Source: Aureibacter tunicatorum (GTDB lineage: Bacteria; Bacteroidota; Bacteroidia; Cytophagales; Cyclobacteriaceae). From it: DNA of 64,000 nucleotides. A program made the translations under genes and the position numbers. The DNA lies in the NCBI RefSeq assembly GCF_036492635.1, contig NZ_AP025305.1, positions 4,296,000 through 4,359,999 on the forward strand, written 5' to 3'. The notes below the pieces were generated by a model. That model saw nothing but the letters and a program-made list of their open reading frames with translations. It did no database searches and was not told the DNA's origin. Numbering within the stretch: the first letter of the stretch is position 1; the number at the start of each line of letters is the position of its first letter. Positions 1-9,570 of the stretch are shown piece after piece.

Positions 1-296
1 AAATCGCTGAGAAATACCTTAGAAAGGGCAACAGCGTGTATATAGAAGGAAAAATCACTACAAGATCTTACCAAGATCAACAAGGTGTAACGAAATATAT
101 TACTGAAATCGTAGGCCAAAACATGACTATGCTCGGTGGAGCTCAAAGAAACGACAACGCCGGCAATGGCTACCCTGCTCAACAACCAGCAAACCAGCAA
201 GTCAACTCGCCTCAAGCCCAACCTATGGCTAGCAAGCAAGAGACTCCTGCTTCGGTTGACTTTTCTTCTGACGAAACGGATGATTTGCCATTCTAA
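1..296 (+). CDS. ssb: single-stranded DNA-binding protein, C-terminal part
   Basis: The reading frame is already open at the window edge (first whole codon at base 3), so the 5' part of the gene lies outside. What remains is the last part of the OB fold ([18 protein letters not shown] and [11 protein letters not shown]), then a Gln/Asn/Pro-rich linker and the acidic tip DDLPF. That tip is the SSB tail that recruits replication and repair proteins. The protein coats single-stranded DNA in replication and repair. ssb directly upstream of gldE and gldD is a recurrent arrangement in Bacteroidota. A hairpin with a T-run follows the stop codon, so the gene probably has its own transcript end. Confidence 0.93.
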   Translation, partial: IAEKYLRKGNSVYIEGKITTRSYQDQQGVTKYITEIVGQNMTMLGGAQRNDNAGNGYPAQQPANQQVNSPQAQPMASKQETPASVDFSSDETDDLPF

Positions 297-306
297 TATC
301 AAACTC

Positions 307-340
307 AATCCTTCTTTTTTAAGGAAGGATTTTCTTTTTT
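307..340 (+). terminator. intrinsic terminator after ssb
   Basis: An 8-bp stem (AATCCTTC at 307-314 with GAAGGATT at 324-331) is followed by a T-rich run. It starts 10 bases after the ssb stop codon and precedes gldE. Confidence 0.75.
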
Positions 341-444
341 CGATTTTCGACAAAAAATTTGCATCATTACAAAAAAATCGAAATATTGATATAAATGCAC
401 AAGCATCTAAATAAGTATTCTTAAACTAAATTTCAACACATTCC

Positions 445-1791
445 TTGGAAACGACATTTGCGAATCTGGATGACCCATATCCCAGTATCCTTAGTGCTAT
501 TTTATTAAGCGCTACAGATTATCCTTTATTTTTCTACGGCACTAATGCCTTGATATTTATCATTCTACTTACGCTATCCTTTTTAGTCTCCGGCTCCGAA
601 GTGGCCTTTTTTTCACTCAGTCCTGATCAAGTAGAACAGTGCAAGAATTCAAACTCCAGCAGTGACAAAATGATTTCCAACCTCTTGGAAAAACCCAAAA
701 GACTGCTTGCTACAATACTCATACTCAATAACTTGATAAATATCGCCATAGTAACATTATCCACTATTGTGATATGGAATGTCACGGGCACAAAAGACGG
801 TAGCGACTTCTTTGTTTTTCTATTGCAAACAGTCATTGTAACGATATTGATCCTTTTCTTTGGCGAAGTAATCCCTAAGAACTATGCGCTGTTCAATAGC
901 CTTAATTTTGCCAAAATCATGGGCAAACCGCTTGCTTGGTCCGCTACTTTTTTAAAGCCCCTATCTTGGAGCTTAATGACGCTCAGCAATATCATCGAGC
1001 GAAGAGTGGAAAAAAAGGGCTACAATGTTTCCATAGACGAACTTAACCACGCTCTGGATATAACCAAAGATGACAGCACAAAAGAAGAACAAGAAATATT
1101 AAAAGGCATTGTAAACTTTGGAACGCTTTCAGTGAAGCAAGTAATGACAGTAAGGCTGGATATCACTTGTATCGCCACTGACTCCAATTTCAAAGAATTG
1201 ATAAAACTCATCAAAGAAACATCATTTTCAAGAATACCAGTATATCAAGACAGCATCGACAAAATCGAAGGCATTCTTTACGTAAAAGATCTGCTTCCGC
1301 ACTTGGACAAGGATGAAAATTTCAATTGGAAAGAACTACTGCGTCCAACATATTTTGTTCCTGAGACAAAGAAAATCGATGTTCTCCTCAAAGAGTTTCA
1401 AAATAAAAGAGTCCATATGGCCATTGTTGTTGATGAATATGGCGGAACTTCAGGTCTTATTACGATGGAAGACATCTTAGAAGAAATCGTAGGAGAAATC
1501 AACGACGAATTCGATATTCCTGAGGAAGAAGGGTATAGTAAAGTAAACGATAATACTTTTATTTTTGATGCTAAAACCTCTTTGAACGATTTCTGCAAAC
1601 TATCCAATATTGACACTGAAACGTTCGAGGATGTAAAAGGAGAAAGCGAATCTTTGGGCGGCTTGCTTTTGGAAATCAATCATGTGATTCCATCGGCTGG
1701 CACTCAGATTATCTACAAGGAGTTCACGTTCACAGTAATCAATTCCGACAAGAAAAGATTGAGAAAAATAAAGGTGAATATCAATCGATAA
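445..1791 (+). CDS. gldE: gliding motility-associated membrane protein GldE (CNNM/CBS/CorC family)
   Basis: This 448-residue inner-membrane protein resembles CorC/HlyC and CNNM transporter-like proteins. The order is: a DUF21/CNNM membrane region with several hydrophobic segments (about 30-200), two CBS motifs (about 230-290 and 300-357, the second with [20 protein letters not shown]), and a CorC/HlyC cap domain at the C-terminus. In Flavobacterium, GldE is tied to gliding and works with GldD. The neighbouring gldD supports this rather than a generic hemolysin/CorC label. The start is TTG at 445; no ATG lies in frame before the membrane region, and no clear Shine-Dalgarno is visible, as is usual in this phylum. 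The exact start is therefore less certain than the identity. Confidence 0.9.
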   Translation: METTFANLDDPYPSILSAILLSATDYPLFFYGTNALIFIILLTLSFLVSGSEVAFFSLSPDQVEQCKNSNSSSDKMISNLLEKPKRLLATILILNNLINIAIVTLSTIVIWNVTGTKDGSDFFVFLLQTVIVTILILFFGEVIPKNYALFNSLNFAKIMGKPLAWSATFLKPLSWSLMTLSNIIERRVEKKGYNVSIDELNHALDITKDDSTKEEQEILKGIVNFGTLSVKQVMTVRLDITCIATDSNFKELIKLIKETSFSRIPVYQDSIDKIEGILYVKDLLPHLDKDENFNWKELLRPTYFVPETKKIDVLLKEFQNKRVHMAIVVDEYGGTSGLITMEDILEEIVGEINDEFDIPEEEGYSKVNDNTFIFDAKTSLNDFCKLSNIDTETFEDVKGESESLGGLLLEINHVIPSAGTQIIYKEFTFTVINSDKKRLRKIKVNINR

Positions 1792-1871
1792 TCAACCAAA
1801 TGCTAAATATTAGCGCAAAGCTAAATCACTAATTAATTTGATTTTGTCAAAAATGATTGTTATCATGGTGA

Positions 1872-1909
1872 TTCGGTCTGCTGAAATTTATATATTTCGA
1901 AAGACCGAA
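1872..1909. promoter_or_regulatory. long inverted repeat between gldE and gldD
   Basis: TTCGGTCT (1872-1879) pairs perfectly with AGACCGAA (1902-1909). An inner GAAAT/ATTTC pair (1883-1887 with 1894-1898) extends the hairpin across an AT-rich tip. No T-run follows, so it is not a typical terminator. It ends 26 bases before gldD and could act as an RNA processing or stability hairpin, or as an operator. Confidence 0.5.
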
Positions 1910-1935
1910 CAAATACACAATCAAAACCACAGCAA

Positions 1936-2547
1936 ATGCCGAAAATTGACAAATATCTTTCTGTGCTTATAGCCATTGTTTTCATCATGATTAACGCTTG
2001 CGGTTCCAAAGACTATTATCCAAAACCTAAAGGCTATAATAGAATTGAACTGCCAGAGCATGCCTATAAGCATATGCCCGATACATTGCCGTATAAATTC
2101 GAAATATCAAATCAGGCTCAGTTGATCAAAGATTCTTCTTGGAACACTCAGCCCTATTGGACAATCTTAAGCTACCCGGAACACAAAGCAATGGTGGAAT
2201 TCACTTATTACCCTGTAAATGATGATGAAAAATTTCTTAGGTCAATCATTACAGATGCTTATACGCTAACGTCAAAGCATCAAGTGAAAGCCTCGGCTAT
2301 AGAAGAATCCATCGTGCAAACGCCTAATGGCAAAACAGCCTCTATTTCAGAGCTTGAAGGCGAAGTTCCTAGCCAAGTACAGTTCTTTGTCACTGATTCC
2401 AGCAAGCATTTCCTGAGAGGAGCTCTGTATTTTCAGACTTCCACGAAAAACGATTCTTTAGCTCCAGTAATTAATTATATCAAAAAAGATATTTTACACT
2501 TGCTAAATACGTTACAATGGAAAGAAGAGTATGCGACAACTTCATAA
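1936..2547 (+). CDS. gldD: gliding motility lipoprotein GldD
   Basis: A 203-residue lipoprotein with an N-terminal hydrophobic signal and lipobox ending at Cys22 (MINACGS). It continues with the family's conserved start YYPKPKGYNRIELPEHAY and the strand YWTILSYPEHKAMVEFTYYP. GldD is required for gliding in flavobacteria and is encoded next to gldE and ssb there, exactly as here. The protein should be anchored in the cell envelope facing the periplasm. The length fits the family. A long inverted repeat precedes the gene. Confidence 0.93.
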   Translation: MPKIDKYLSVLIAIVFIMINACGSKDYYPKPKGYNRIELPEHAYKHMPDTLPYKFEISNQAQLIKDSSWNTQPYWTILSYPEHKAMVEFTYYPVNDDEKFLRSIITDAYTLTSKHQVKASAIEESIVQTPNGKTASISELEGEVPSQVQFFVTDSSKHFLRGALYFQTSTKNDSLAPVINYIKKDILHLLNTLQWKEEYATTS

Positions 2548-2622
2548 GTTGAACGATTTCGATCTTTAACTCGACCAAACGCATATACTCACTAACATTA
2601 GCTTATCTGAAAAATCGCGGAA

Positions 2623-4725
2623 ATGAATCATCATTTTTTCGAAACCAAAATTGAATTTCTCAAAGGAGTCGGCCCAAAAAAAGCCAGCGTTCTTAACAAA
2701 GAAGCTGGCATATTCACTTACGGAGACCTTTTGCAATACTTTCCATTCAGGCATGAGGATCGGAGCCAATTTCACAAAGTGAGAGACATCAATGAACAAA
2801 TGCCTTATATCCAACTTAAAGGGACATTCAAAAGCCTTCAAACGTATGGTGACGGACACAAGAAAAGATTGGTAGGCCAATTTCATGACGATTCCGGAAG
2901 CATAGAAGTTGTATGGTTCAAGGGTATAAAATGGATCAGCCAAAAAATAGCTGTCGGCATACCATACACTATCTTTGGCAAACCCAATGTATACGGCAGT
3001 AAAATCAATCTATCCCACCCAGAAGTAGAGGAAATCAATCCTAATGCCTCAAACCAGAACTCACCAGCTTTAAGTCCTGTCTATAATACGACCGAAAGGA
3101 TGAAAAATGCTTTTCTGGATAGCAAGGCTATAGGAAAATTAACAGAAGCGCTACTATCCATCATGGATGGATCTGTCGAAGAAAATCTACCTGAAGGATT
3201 ATTGCAGCATTTTAACCTGATTGAAAGAAGTGTCGCTCTAAAAAACATGCATCATCCCAGCTCGATCAATTGGTTGAATGCTGCCAAAAGCAGATTGAAG
3301 TTTGAAGAACTATTCTTTATTCAACTGCAAATTCTTAAGCTTAAACTTTTCAAAAGCACAAATTACAAGGGGCAGTCTTTGCCGGAAACGCATATGCTCA
3401 ATGATTTTTATAAAAATCACCTGCCTTTTGAATTAACAGGAGCTCAAAAAAGAGTTATCAGGGAAGCTTACGAAGATATGAAATCCAACAAGCAAATGAA
3501 TCGTTTGATTCAAGGAGATGTTGGTAGTGGTAAAACGATGGTTGCTTTTATTTGCATGCTAATAGCGGCAAGCAATAAAAGCCAATCATGCTTAATGGCT
3601 CCTACTGAAATTTTAGCAGGTCAACATTATGAAGGGCTTAAGGAGTTTTCTAAAAAACTTGGACTGAATATCGCCTTGCTTACTGGCTCTACCCGAAAAA
3701 AAGAGAGAGACCAAATACATACTGCTCTTGAATCCGGCACGCTTAACATACTTATTGGAACTCACGCCCTATTGGAAGACAAAGTCAAATTTCAAAATCT
3801 AGGTCTAGCTGTCATAGATGAACAACATAGATTTGGAGTTGCTCAACGTGCAAAATTGTGGTCAAAAAACAAAGATTTTTATCCTCATATGCTCGTTATG
3901 ACAGCCACTCCAATACCGAGGACACTCGCCATGACAATGTATGGGGATTTGGATGTTTCCATTATAGACGAACTTCCCGCAGGCAGGAAGCCTATCCTTA
4001 CCCAACATATGCATGATAAGCATCGACTAAAAATAAACTCGTTTATAAAAAGCGAAATAAAAAAAGGCCGTCAAATCTACATCGTTTATCCGCTTATAGA
4101 AGAAAACGAAAAATTAGGACTTAAAGATCTGATGGATGGTTACGAAAGCGCTTCCCGAGCATTTCCCGAGCACCATTTGAGTATAGTCCATGGCAAGATG
4201 AAGCCTGATGCTAAAGAATTTGAAATGCAACGTTTTCTGAAAGGCGAAACACAAATCATGGTAGCAACGACAGTCATAGAAGTAGGAGTAAACGTTCCCA
4301 ATGCATCAGTCATGGTCATTGAAAACTCTGAAAGATTTGGCTTGGCCCAGCTTCATCAATTGAGAGGCAGAGTGGGTAGAGGCGCCGAGCAATCTTATTG
4401 CATACTAGTTTCCAAAGAAAAACTGAGCAAAGAAGGTAAAATCCGAATGGAAACAATGGTTCGCACCAATAATGGTTTTGAAATTGCGGACACAGACCTA
4501 AAACTCAGAGGGCCAGGTGACTTATCAGGTACCCAACAGAGCGGAATCATGGATTTGCTTGTCGCGGATATCGTCGAAGACTCTGATATTTTAAAAGCGG
4601 CAAGGAAATCAGCACAACACATTTTAACTAAAGACCCTGAGTTATCTTCGCCACAAAACTCTCCAATCAAAAAGCATATTGACAGAAAAACCAATAATAG
4701 CGTCAACTGGAGCAGAATTAGTTAA
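2623..4725 (+). CDS. recG: ATP-dependent DNA helicase RecG
   Basis: A 700-residue superfamily 2 helicase. The N-terminal wedge domain begins LKGVGPKKASVLNKEAGI and carries the OB fold that grips branched DNA. Walker A GDVGSGKT is at 298-305, the DEQH box at 399-402, TATPIPRTLAMT follows, and motif VI QLRGRVGRG is near residue 585. RecG reverses stalled forks and processes Holliday-type junctions and R-loops. The length and motif order are complete. It runs tail to tail with the next gene, with one base between stop codons and no terminator hairpin between them. Confidence 0.97.
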   Translation: MNHHFFETKIEFLKGVGPKKASVLNKEAGIFTYGDLLQYFPFRHEDRSQFHKVRDINEQMPYIQLKGTFKSLQTYGDGHKKRLVGQFHDDSGSIEVVWFKGIKWISQKIAVGIPYTIFGKPNVYGSKINLSHPEVEEINPNASNQNSPALSPVYNTTERMKNAFLDSKAIGKLTEALLSIMDGSVEENLPEGLLQHFNLIERSVALKNMHHPSSINWLNAAKSRLKFEELFFIQLQILKLKLFKSTNYKGQSLPETHMLNDFYKNHLPFELTGAQKRVIREAYEDMKSNKQMNRLIQGDVGSGKTMVAFICMLIAASNKSQSCLMAPTEILAGQHYEGLKEFSKKLGLNIALLTGSTRKKERDQIHTALESGTLNILIGTHALLEDKVKFQNLGLAVIDEQHRFGVAQRAKLWSKNKDFYPHMLVMTATPIPRTLAMTMYGDLDVSIIDELPAGRKPILTQHMHDKHRLKINSFIKSEIKKGRQIYIVYPLIEENEKLGLKDLMDGYESASRAFPEHHLSIVHGKMKPDAKEFEMQRFLKGETQIMVATTVIEVGVNVPNASVMVIENSERFGLAQLHQLRGRVGRGAEQSYCILVSKEKLSKEGKIRMETMVRTNNGFEIADTDLKLRGPGDLSGTQQSGIMDLLVADIVEDSDILKAARKSAQHILTKDPELSSPQNSPIKKHIDRKTNNSVNWSRIS

Positions 4726-4726
4726 T

Positions 4727-5527
4727 CTACATCACCCAGTTCGTTAACACATGTTCGGACAGCTCCACACCATACTGTACGCCTAACGGAATGATAAAAT
4801 CATTGAATTGATAACGTTCTTCATGAGGAATGAAATTCACACCATTGCCAATGCCTACAAATACTCCGGGTGTATTTGACAAGTAAGAATTGAAATCTTC
4901 GCTATATGCCGAAATTTTTGGTTCATGAAGAATTTTGTCTTCCTCTACCACCATGCGAGCTATAGACTTGGCTTCTCTTTGAGCTACTTCCAAATTTTCT
5001 CCCTCAAGGTCTACATCCTCAATCACTATAGTACCTATTCCAAAAGGCACATTATGCAAGCCAAAAATAAAGTCCAGTGAATATTTCGACAACAGCCATT
5101 TTTGAAACGAAGCTTCTTTTAACTCCGAACTTATATCCTCCGATGATTGAAATATAAAATACAATGTGCCATCAAACTCCTTGTGCAATGCCATGTAACG
5201 TGCGATTCCCAGAAGAATAGTCATGTCACCATCATGCCCCGCTTTATGATTTAACTTTTCGCCATCAAAATATGCGTTTATGGCAACTCTCAAAGCAAGG
5301 CTTCTATGCGAAGCTCCCTTTTTCATAATCCCAACAACACCTGCGGAACCTGAAGTTCTATCGACTTCCATTCCAAAGCTTTTCAATTTATCTTCAAGAA
5401 AATTAGTAGTATTTAATTCATGAGATGATGACTCAGGCATTTTATTAAGCTCTTTCCTCCATGAGATGAGCTCTTCATGCATGCTGATTATATCATTATT
5501 GATCTGAGGTTTTTCTTGGTCTTTCAT
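4727..5527 (-). CDS. degenerate M20D-family amidohydrolase homologue, probably non-catalytic
   Basis: The N-terminal and C-terminal landmarks of M20D aminoacylase/carboxypeptidases are recognisable: WRKELNKMPE, HKAGHDGDMTILLG, FGLHNVPFGIGTI, SEDFNSYL and YQFNDFIIPLGVQYG. The family usually runs to about 390 residues; this protein has 266. The missing part is the dimerisation (lid) domain, since the sequence passes almost directly from IVIEDVDLEGE to SEDF. The metal-binding CGHDGH motif reads AGHDGD, and the usual acidic residue of the RADxDALP motif is absent (RVAINAYFD). The zinc-site Cys and second His are therefore gone. It is an intact reading frame and may be a pseudoenzyme with a binding role. 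Confidence 0.75.
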   Translation of the reverse strand: MKDQEKPQINNDIISMHEELISWRKELNKMPESSSHELNTTNFLEDKLKSFGMEVDRTSGSAGVVGIMKKGASHRSLALRVAINAYFDGEKLNHKAGHDGDMTILLGIARYMALHKEFDGTLYFIFQSSEDISSELKEASFQKWLLSKYSLDFIFGLHNVPFGIGTIVIEDVDLEGENLEVAQREAKSIARMVVEEDKILHEPKISAYSEDFNSYLSNTPGVFVGIGNGVNFIPHEERYQFNDFIIPLGVQYGVELSEHVLTNWVM

Positions 5528-5576
5528 GGCATTTTTTTGTTCTCATGATATAAACCAAGCTTCGAAAAAGATGTTT

Positions 5577-6383
5577 CTACTCTAATCCATATTGATCAAT
5601 AACTTTTCTAACCGAACCCAACTCCAGCAACATTTTTTGAGCTGTTTGGTAATCCAAATCAGTTTCATTCATTATCATGCGAGTTCCACGATCCACAAGC
5701 TTCTCATTGGACAGTTGCATATCCACCATCTTATTGCCTTTCACCTTTCCCAGCTTGATCATTATTGATGTGGAAAGCATATTCAAAACCAACTTCTGAG
5801 CTGTGCCGGACTTCATTCTTGTGCTTCCTGTGACAAACTCAGGACCAACTACCACTTCGACGGGAAACTCACAAGCATCAGCGACTTTGCTACCTTTATT
5901 GCAAACAATACAACCTGTTGTCAAGCCTTTGCTTCTCGCTTCATTAAGCCCTCCAATGACATATGGCGTTCCGCCAGATGCCGCTATTCCAATCACACAA
6001 TCATTTTCCTCAATTGAAAACTCCCTCAAGTCATTCCAAGCTTGGCTTTCATTATCTTCCGCATTTTCCACAGCTTTCCTGATTGCTTTATCGCCACCTG
6101 CAATGATCCCATTTACCAAACCATGATCCACTCCAAAAGTAGGAGGACACTCGGATGCATCAACGATTCCCAATCTGCCACTAGTTCCCGCACCAATATA
6201 GAACAAACGGCCTCCTGCACGCATTTTCTCGACAACAGCATCCACTAACTTTTCGATCTGAGGTATTGATTTTTCTACTGCTATTGGCACCAACTTGTCT
6301 TCCGCATTCATTCCCTCCAAAAGATCAAGGGTGCTCATACTTTCCAAATTATCATAATTTGACGATTGCTCTGTGGTATTCAT
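5577..6383 (-). CDS. murQ: N-acetylmuramic acid 6-phosphate etherase
   Basis: A 268-residue SIS-domain lyase that splits the lactyl ether of MurNAc-6-phosphate to give GlcNAc-6-phosphate and D-lactate in cell-wall recycling. Family signatures are visible throughout: GRLFYIGAGTSGRLGIVDASECPPTFG, the GIAASGGTPYV phosphate loop, and FVTGSTRMKSGTAQK with MVDMQLSNEKL near the end. It is slightly shorter than the roughly 300-residue E. coli enzyme but within the range for Bacteroidota. The gene lies 49 bases upstream of the M20D homologue on the same strand, so the two could be cotranscribed. Confidence 0.96.
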   Translation of the reverse strand: MNTTEQSSNYDNLESMSTLDLLEGMNAEDKLVPIAVEKSIPQIEKLVDAVVEKMRAGGRLFYIGAGTSGRLGIVDASECPPTFGVDHGLVNGIIAGGDKAIRKAVENAEDNESQAWNDLREFSIEENDCVIGIAASGGTPYVIGGLNEARSKGLTTGCIVCNKGSKVADACEFPVEVVVGPEFVTGSTRMKSGTAQKLVLNMLSTSIMIKLGKVKGNKMVDMQLSNEKLVDRGTRMIMNETDLDYQTAQKMLLELGSVRKVIDQYGLE

Positions 6384-6640
6384 GTTAATTACTATTTTCC
6401 TTATTTAAAGATTCTTCCGCAAGTATAATCAAAAAATCTAAAGCTATTGCTCTCTTATGTTTTCTGATACATTCAAGCGTCTCTACACAAATCAACTTCA
6501 TAAAAGCTCAAGGCTAACAATCACTTCAATATCTCATCAAAATACACATGTAGAATCATTCGAAAATCAATCAATTAAATAAAAATTATTCTTACTTTTA
6601 TTCAACAATCTATATTAATTAACCTAACACTGTGTTTTAA

Positions 6641-7399
6641 ATGAAAAACAAAATTATAAAATATATAAATTCACTAGAGACCGAAAAAGAAATAAAAATA
6701 TTATTAGCCTGTGAAACAGGCTCTAGAGCATGGGGATTTCCTTCACCAGATAGTGATTATGATGTTAGAATTATTTACAAGCATAATAAAGAATGGTATT
6801 TATCTCTAAATGAGGAAAAGGATTCAATTACTGTTTTTTATGAAGATAATGAAATTGATATTAGCGGTTGGGATATAAGAAAAAGTTTGAGGCTTATGAA
6901 AAAGTCTAATGCTCCGTTACTCGAAAGAATTCAATCGCCAACCCTTTACAAAGGAGATCAAGAGTTTATTAAGGAAATAAACGATATAGCCAAAGCTAAC
7001 TATTCCAGAATAGCGACAATACATCATTACCTCAATTTAGCTAAGAAAAAATATGAGGAAATAAGCTTTGAAAGTGAATATAAACTTAAATCATTTTTCT
7101 ATGCATTAAGATCAGCAACAGCATGTTTATGGATATTGGAAAAAGAAGAGATTCCTCCTATTGAATTTCCTAAAATGCTTGAAGGTTTAGAATTACAGGA
7201 ATCATTGGTCATGAGAATCAATGAACTGATAGAAGTAAAAGCAAAAGTGAGCGAAAGTTATCGCCATAAAGGAGAGAAAGAATTATTTGAATATATGCAA
7301 AACTGCATTGAAAGAGCAGAAATCGAGGGGAAGAATTTACCGACTACTTACGGCTGTATGGATGAATTGAATGTCTTCTTTAGAAAAGTAATCGACTAA
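6641..7399 (+). CDS. RlaP-type nucleotidyltransferase (DNA polymerase beta fold), first copy
   Basis: A 252-residue protein whose N-terminus holds the polymerase-beta nucleotidyltransferase motif: GSRAWGF at about 28-34, then SDYDVR supplying the two metal-binding aspartates. The rest resembles the YcgL/RlaP family (PF10127), helical in its second half. Such proteins are found with RNA ligases and end-processing enzymes in RNA repair operons. They are thought to add nucleotides to RNA ends; the substrate here is unknown. One base separates it from the second copy. The island is more AT-rich than recG or gcvP, which hints at transfer. Confidence 0.82.
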   Translation: MKNKIIKYINSLETEKEIKILLACETGSRAWGFPSPDSDYDVRIIYKHNKEWYLSLNEEKDSITVFYEDNEIDISGWDIRKSLRLMKKSNAPLLERIQSPTLYKGDQEFIKEINDIAKANYSRIATIHHYLNLAKKKYEEISFESEYKLKSFFYALRSATACLWILEKEEIPPIEFPKMLEGLELQESLVMRINELIEVKAKVSESYRHKGEKELFEYMQNCIERAEIEGKNLPTTYGCMDELNVFFRKVID

Positions 7400-7400
7400 T

Positions 7401-8456
7401 ATGACAATTGAAGATTTAAGAAAAAGAGGACTGATTATATTAGAATGTATCAGCGGGAGTAGAGCTTATGGACTTGATACTCCCGCTTCAGATCTGGATA
7501 TCAAAGGCGTTTTTCTATTGCCAAAGGATGAGTTTTATGGATTAAACTATACTCCTCAAGTGAGCAATGAATCCAATGATATTGTATTTTATGAATTTAA
7601 TCGATTTATGGAATTATTGTCAGTAAACAATCCCAACATTCTGGAATTGCTAAATACTCCTGAGTCAGCAATAATTTATAAACACCCCTATTTAGATGAC
7701 CTAAAATCGGAGGATATTTTATCAAAACTATGTAAAAATACTTTCGGCCGTTTTGCTCTTTCTCAAATCATAAAGGCCAAAGGACTCAAGAAAAAAATTG
7801 TAAATCCAATTCCCAAAGAAAGAAAAGATCTATTATCATTTTGCTATGTGAACTATAATCAAGGTTCTATTTCTGTACATGATTACTTAATGAGTAATCA
7901 TCTAAAACAAGAAAACTGTGGGCTGGTAAAAATTCCTCACATGAATGATGTCTATGGTCTTTATTATTCCGAAGAGGGCCTATTTAATGGAATTGTTAAA
8001 TCATCAGAATCTAATGAAATCAGTCTCAGTTCAGTAGGCAAAGATGATTCACAACTCTGTCTCTTATACTTCAATCGCAATGGATACTCAATGTATTGCA
8101 AAGAATATAGAGAGTATTGGGAGTGGGTTGAGAAGCGAAATGAAGTCAGGTATGAAAATACACAAAGCCATGGCAAGAACTATGACGCAAAGAACATGAT
8201 GCACGTTTTTAGATTGCTTGATATGGCAATTGAAATAGGTATTGAAAGAAAAATCAATGTAAAGCGACCGAATAAGAATTTTTTATTGGATGTCAAATCT
8301 GGGAAATTTGAATATAATGACCTTATGACTTGGGCTAATGAAAGGCAAATGAAAATGGAGAAAGCATTTGATAATTCTCCTTTACCAGACAAGCCTGACA
8401 TAAACTTGATCAATAAATTGACTTACCAGATAAGGAATAGATTTTATGATGAATGA
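7401..8456 (+). CDS. RlaP-type nucleotidyltransferase (DNA polymerase beta fold), second copy
   Basis: A 351-residue second member of the same fold, with GSRAYGLDTPASDLDIKG near residues 19-36 carrying the GS motif and the DxD pair. The central and C-terminal parts follow the longer RlaP pattern, including HGKNYDAKNMMHVFRLLDMA near 255-274. It begins one base after the stop of the first copy, so the two are almost certainly cotranslated. The different lengths suggest different RNA ends or partners rather than a recent duplication. Confidence 0.84.
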   Translation: MTIEDLRKRGLIILECISGSRAYGLDTPASDLDIKGVFLLPKDEFYGLNYTPQVSNESNDIVFYEFNRFMELLSVNNPNILELLNTPESAIIYKHPYLDDLKSEDILSKLCKNTFGRFALSQIIKAKGLKKKIVNPIPKERKDLLSFCYVNYNQGSISVHDYLMSNHLKQENCGLVKIPHMNDVYGLYYSEEGLFNGIVKSSESNEISLSSVGKDDSQLCLLYFNRNGYSMYCKEYREYWEWVEKRNEVRYENTQSHGKNYDAKNMMHVFRLLDMAIEIGIERKINVKRPNKNFLLDVKSGKFEYNDLMTWANERQMKMEKAFDNSPLPDKPDINLINKLTYQIRNRFYDE

Positions 8457-8493
8457 TTTTAAAAACCTATAAATACCTAAAATTGGATTTAAC

Positions 8494-8850
8494 ATGAACC
8501 GCAAAAAATTATTTTTGGATGATCTTCGAACTGTCGAGATGGTGTATGATATTTCGAAAATTGATGAATTTGATGTCGTAAGGACTTATGATGATTTCGT
8601 AAAATACATTACTGAAAATGGACTACCTGAGTTTATTAGTTTTGATAATGACTTAGGGCTTGATGAAAATGGGCAAGTGGCGTTCGATGGATACGCAGCA
8701 GCTAAATGGCTAGTTTATGAATCAGGCTTAGACCTTAAGAATTTAAAATTCTATGTTCATTCAGCCAACCCTGTTGCATCAGAGCAGATACGAGGCTTGT
8801 TGAATAATTATATTAAGTTTCTGAATGAAAAGAAACTATCTAACAACTAA
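8494..8850 (+). CDS. cyclic-phosphate-processing receiver-domain protein (cREC type)
   Basis: A 118-residue single-domain protein beginning KLFLDDLRTVEMVYD, the acidic pocket of a receiver-like fold. It continues ISFDNDLGLDENG and GYAAAKWLV. This matches the atypical receiver family proposed to process 2',3'-cyclic phosphate RNA ends (cREC_REC), found beside RNA repair enzymes. There is no output domain or partner kinase, which argues against a two-component role. It lies 37 bases after the second nucleotidyltransferase, completing a three-gene operon. The biochemical activity is inferred from family and context. Confidence 0.72.
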   Translation: MNRKKLFLDDLRTVEMVYDISKIDEFDVVRTYDDFVKYITENGLPEFISFDNDLGLDENGQVAFDGYAAAKWLVYESGLDLKNLKFYVHSANPVASEQIRGLLNNYIKFLNEKKLSNN

Positions 8851-8914
8851 TTTCTTCATCCCTTTCGAATAAATCATTCCAATCATTAGAAATAGAAGAA
8901 TTTAGAAAATTCTT

Positions 8915-9445
8915 CTAAGCCAAATACATTTGCTTGGACGCTTGTGATGGCGAAACTCTGCCGGTGGCAGTGCCTAACCCCGGACATAGCACTGTATTGA
9001 TTTTTTGTTCATTTGCCTTGTTATGATTAGCTACAGCTCTAAGCATCGCGAACATCGCATTGTACACATTATCAGTATCAGAAATATCTCCAGGCACTCT
9101 CATCGTAGGCGTATGAGCCAAAAAAGGATGCCTATCATGGTTTGTTTTCTCTATAAAAGAAGTGCCTACTGGTTATTCTCCATAATATTCATTCAAAATT
9201 TTCTCTTGAACTCTATTCTGCAAGCTCATTCCGAAAACATCACGTATAACCAAGTCAATGCCTCCATCCATCAAACCAAATGAATTAGCAGGACTCACTA
9301 TGCAATCATACTCTCCCACATTTTGAAAATATCCATTGACAACTTTTACATTTGAATATTCTAAAAAGTCCTTTTCCCAACAATTACACAAATCCATTTG
9401 AAGATCAATCAATATGATATCGAATTCATTTGACAAGAGACTCAT
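8915..9445 (-). pseudogene. macro-domain protein interrupted by an in-frame stop codon
   Basis: Two pieces in the same frame (9173-9445 and 8915-9172) make one macro-domain protein of about 176 residues. The first piece has the ADP-ribose-binding loop region IVSPANSFGLMDGGID. It stops at a TAA (9173-9175) after NEYYGE, and translation then resumes without a shift as PVGTSFIEKTNH through VLCPGLGTATGRVSPSQAS to the natural stop. A single change (for example CAA to TAA) explains the break. The family binds or removes ADP-ribose and occurs in RNA-repair neighbourhoods. The gene is convergent with the cREC gene. Confidence 0.8.
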
Positions 9446-9570
9446 TTATAACAATTCAATTAAGTGAAACATCAAAAATCGTCATAAAATAAGAAAGGTT
9501 TTTCAAAAAAACGCAATATCTATTTATTATATTCTCTTATTTCCGCAACTCATATATGAAACTATTCAGC

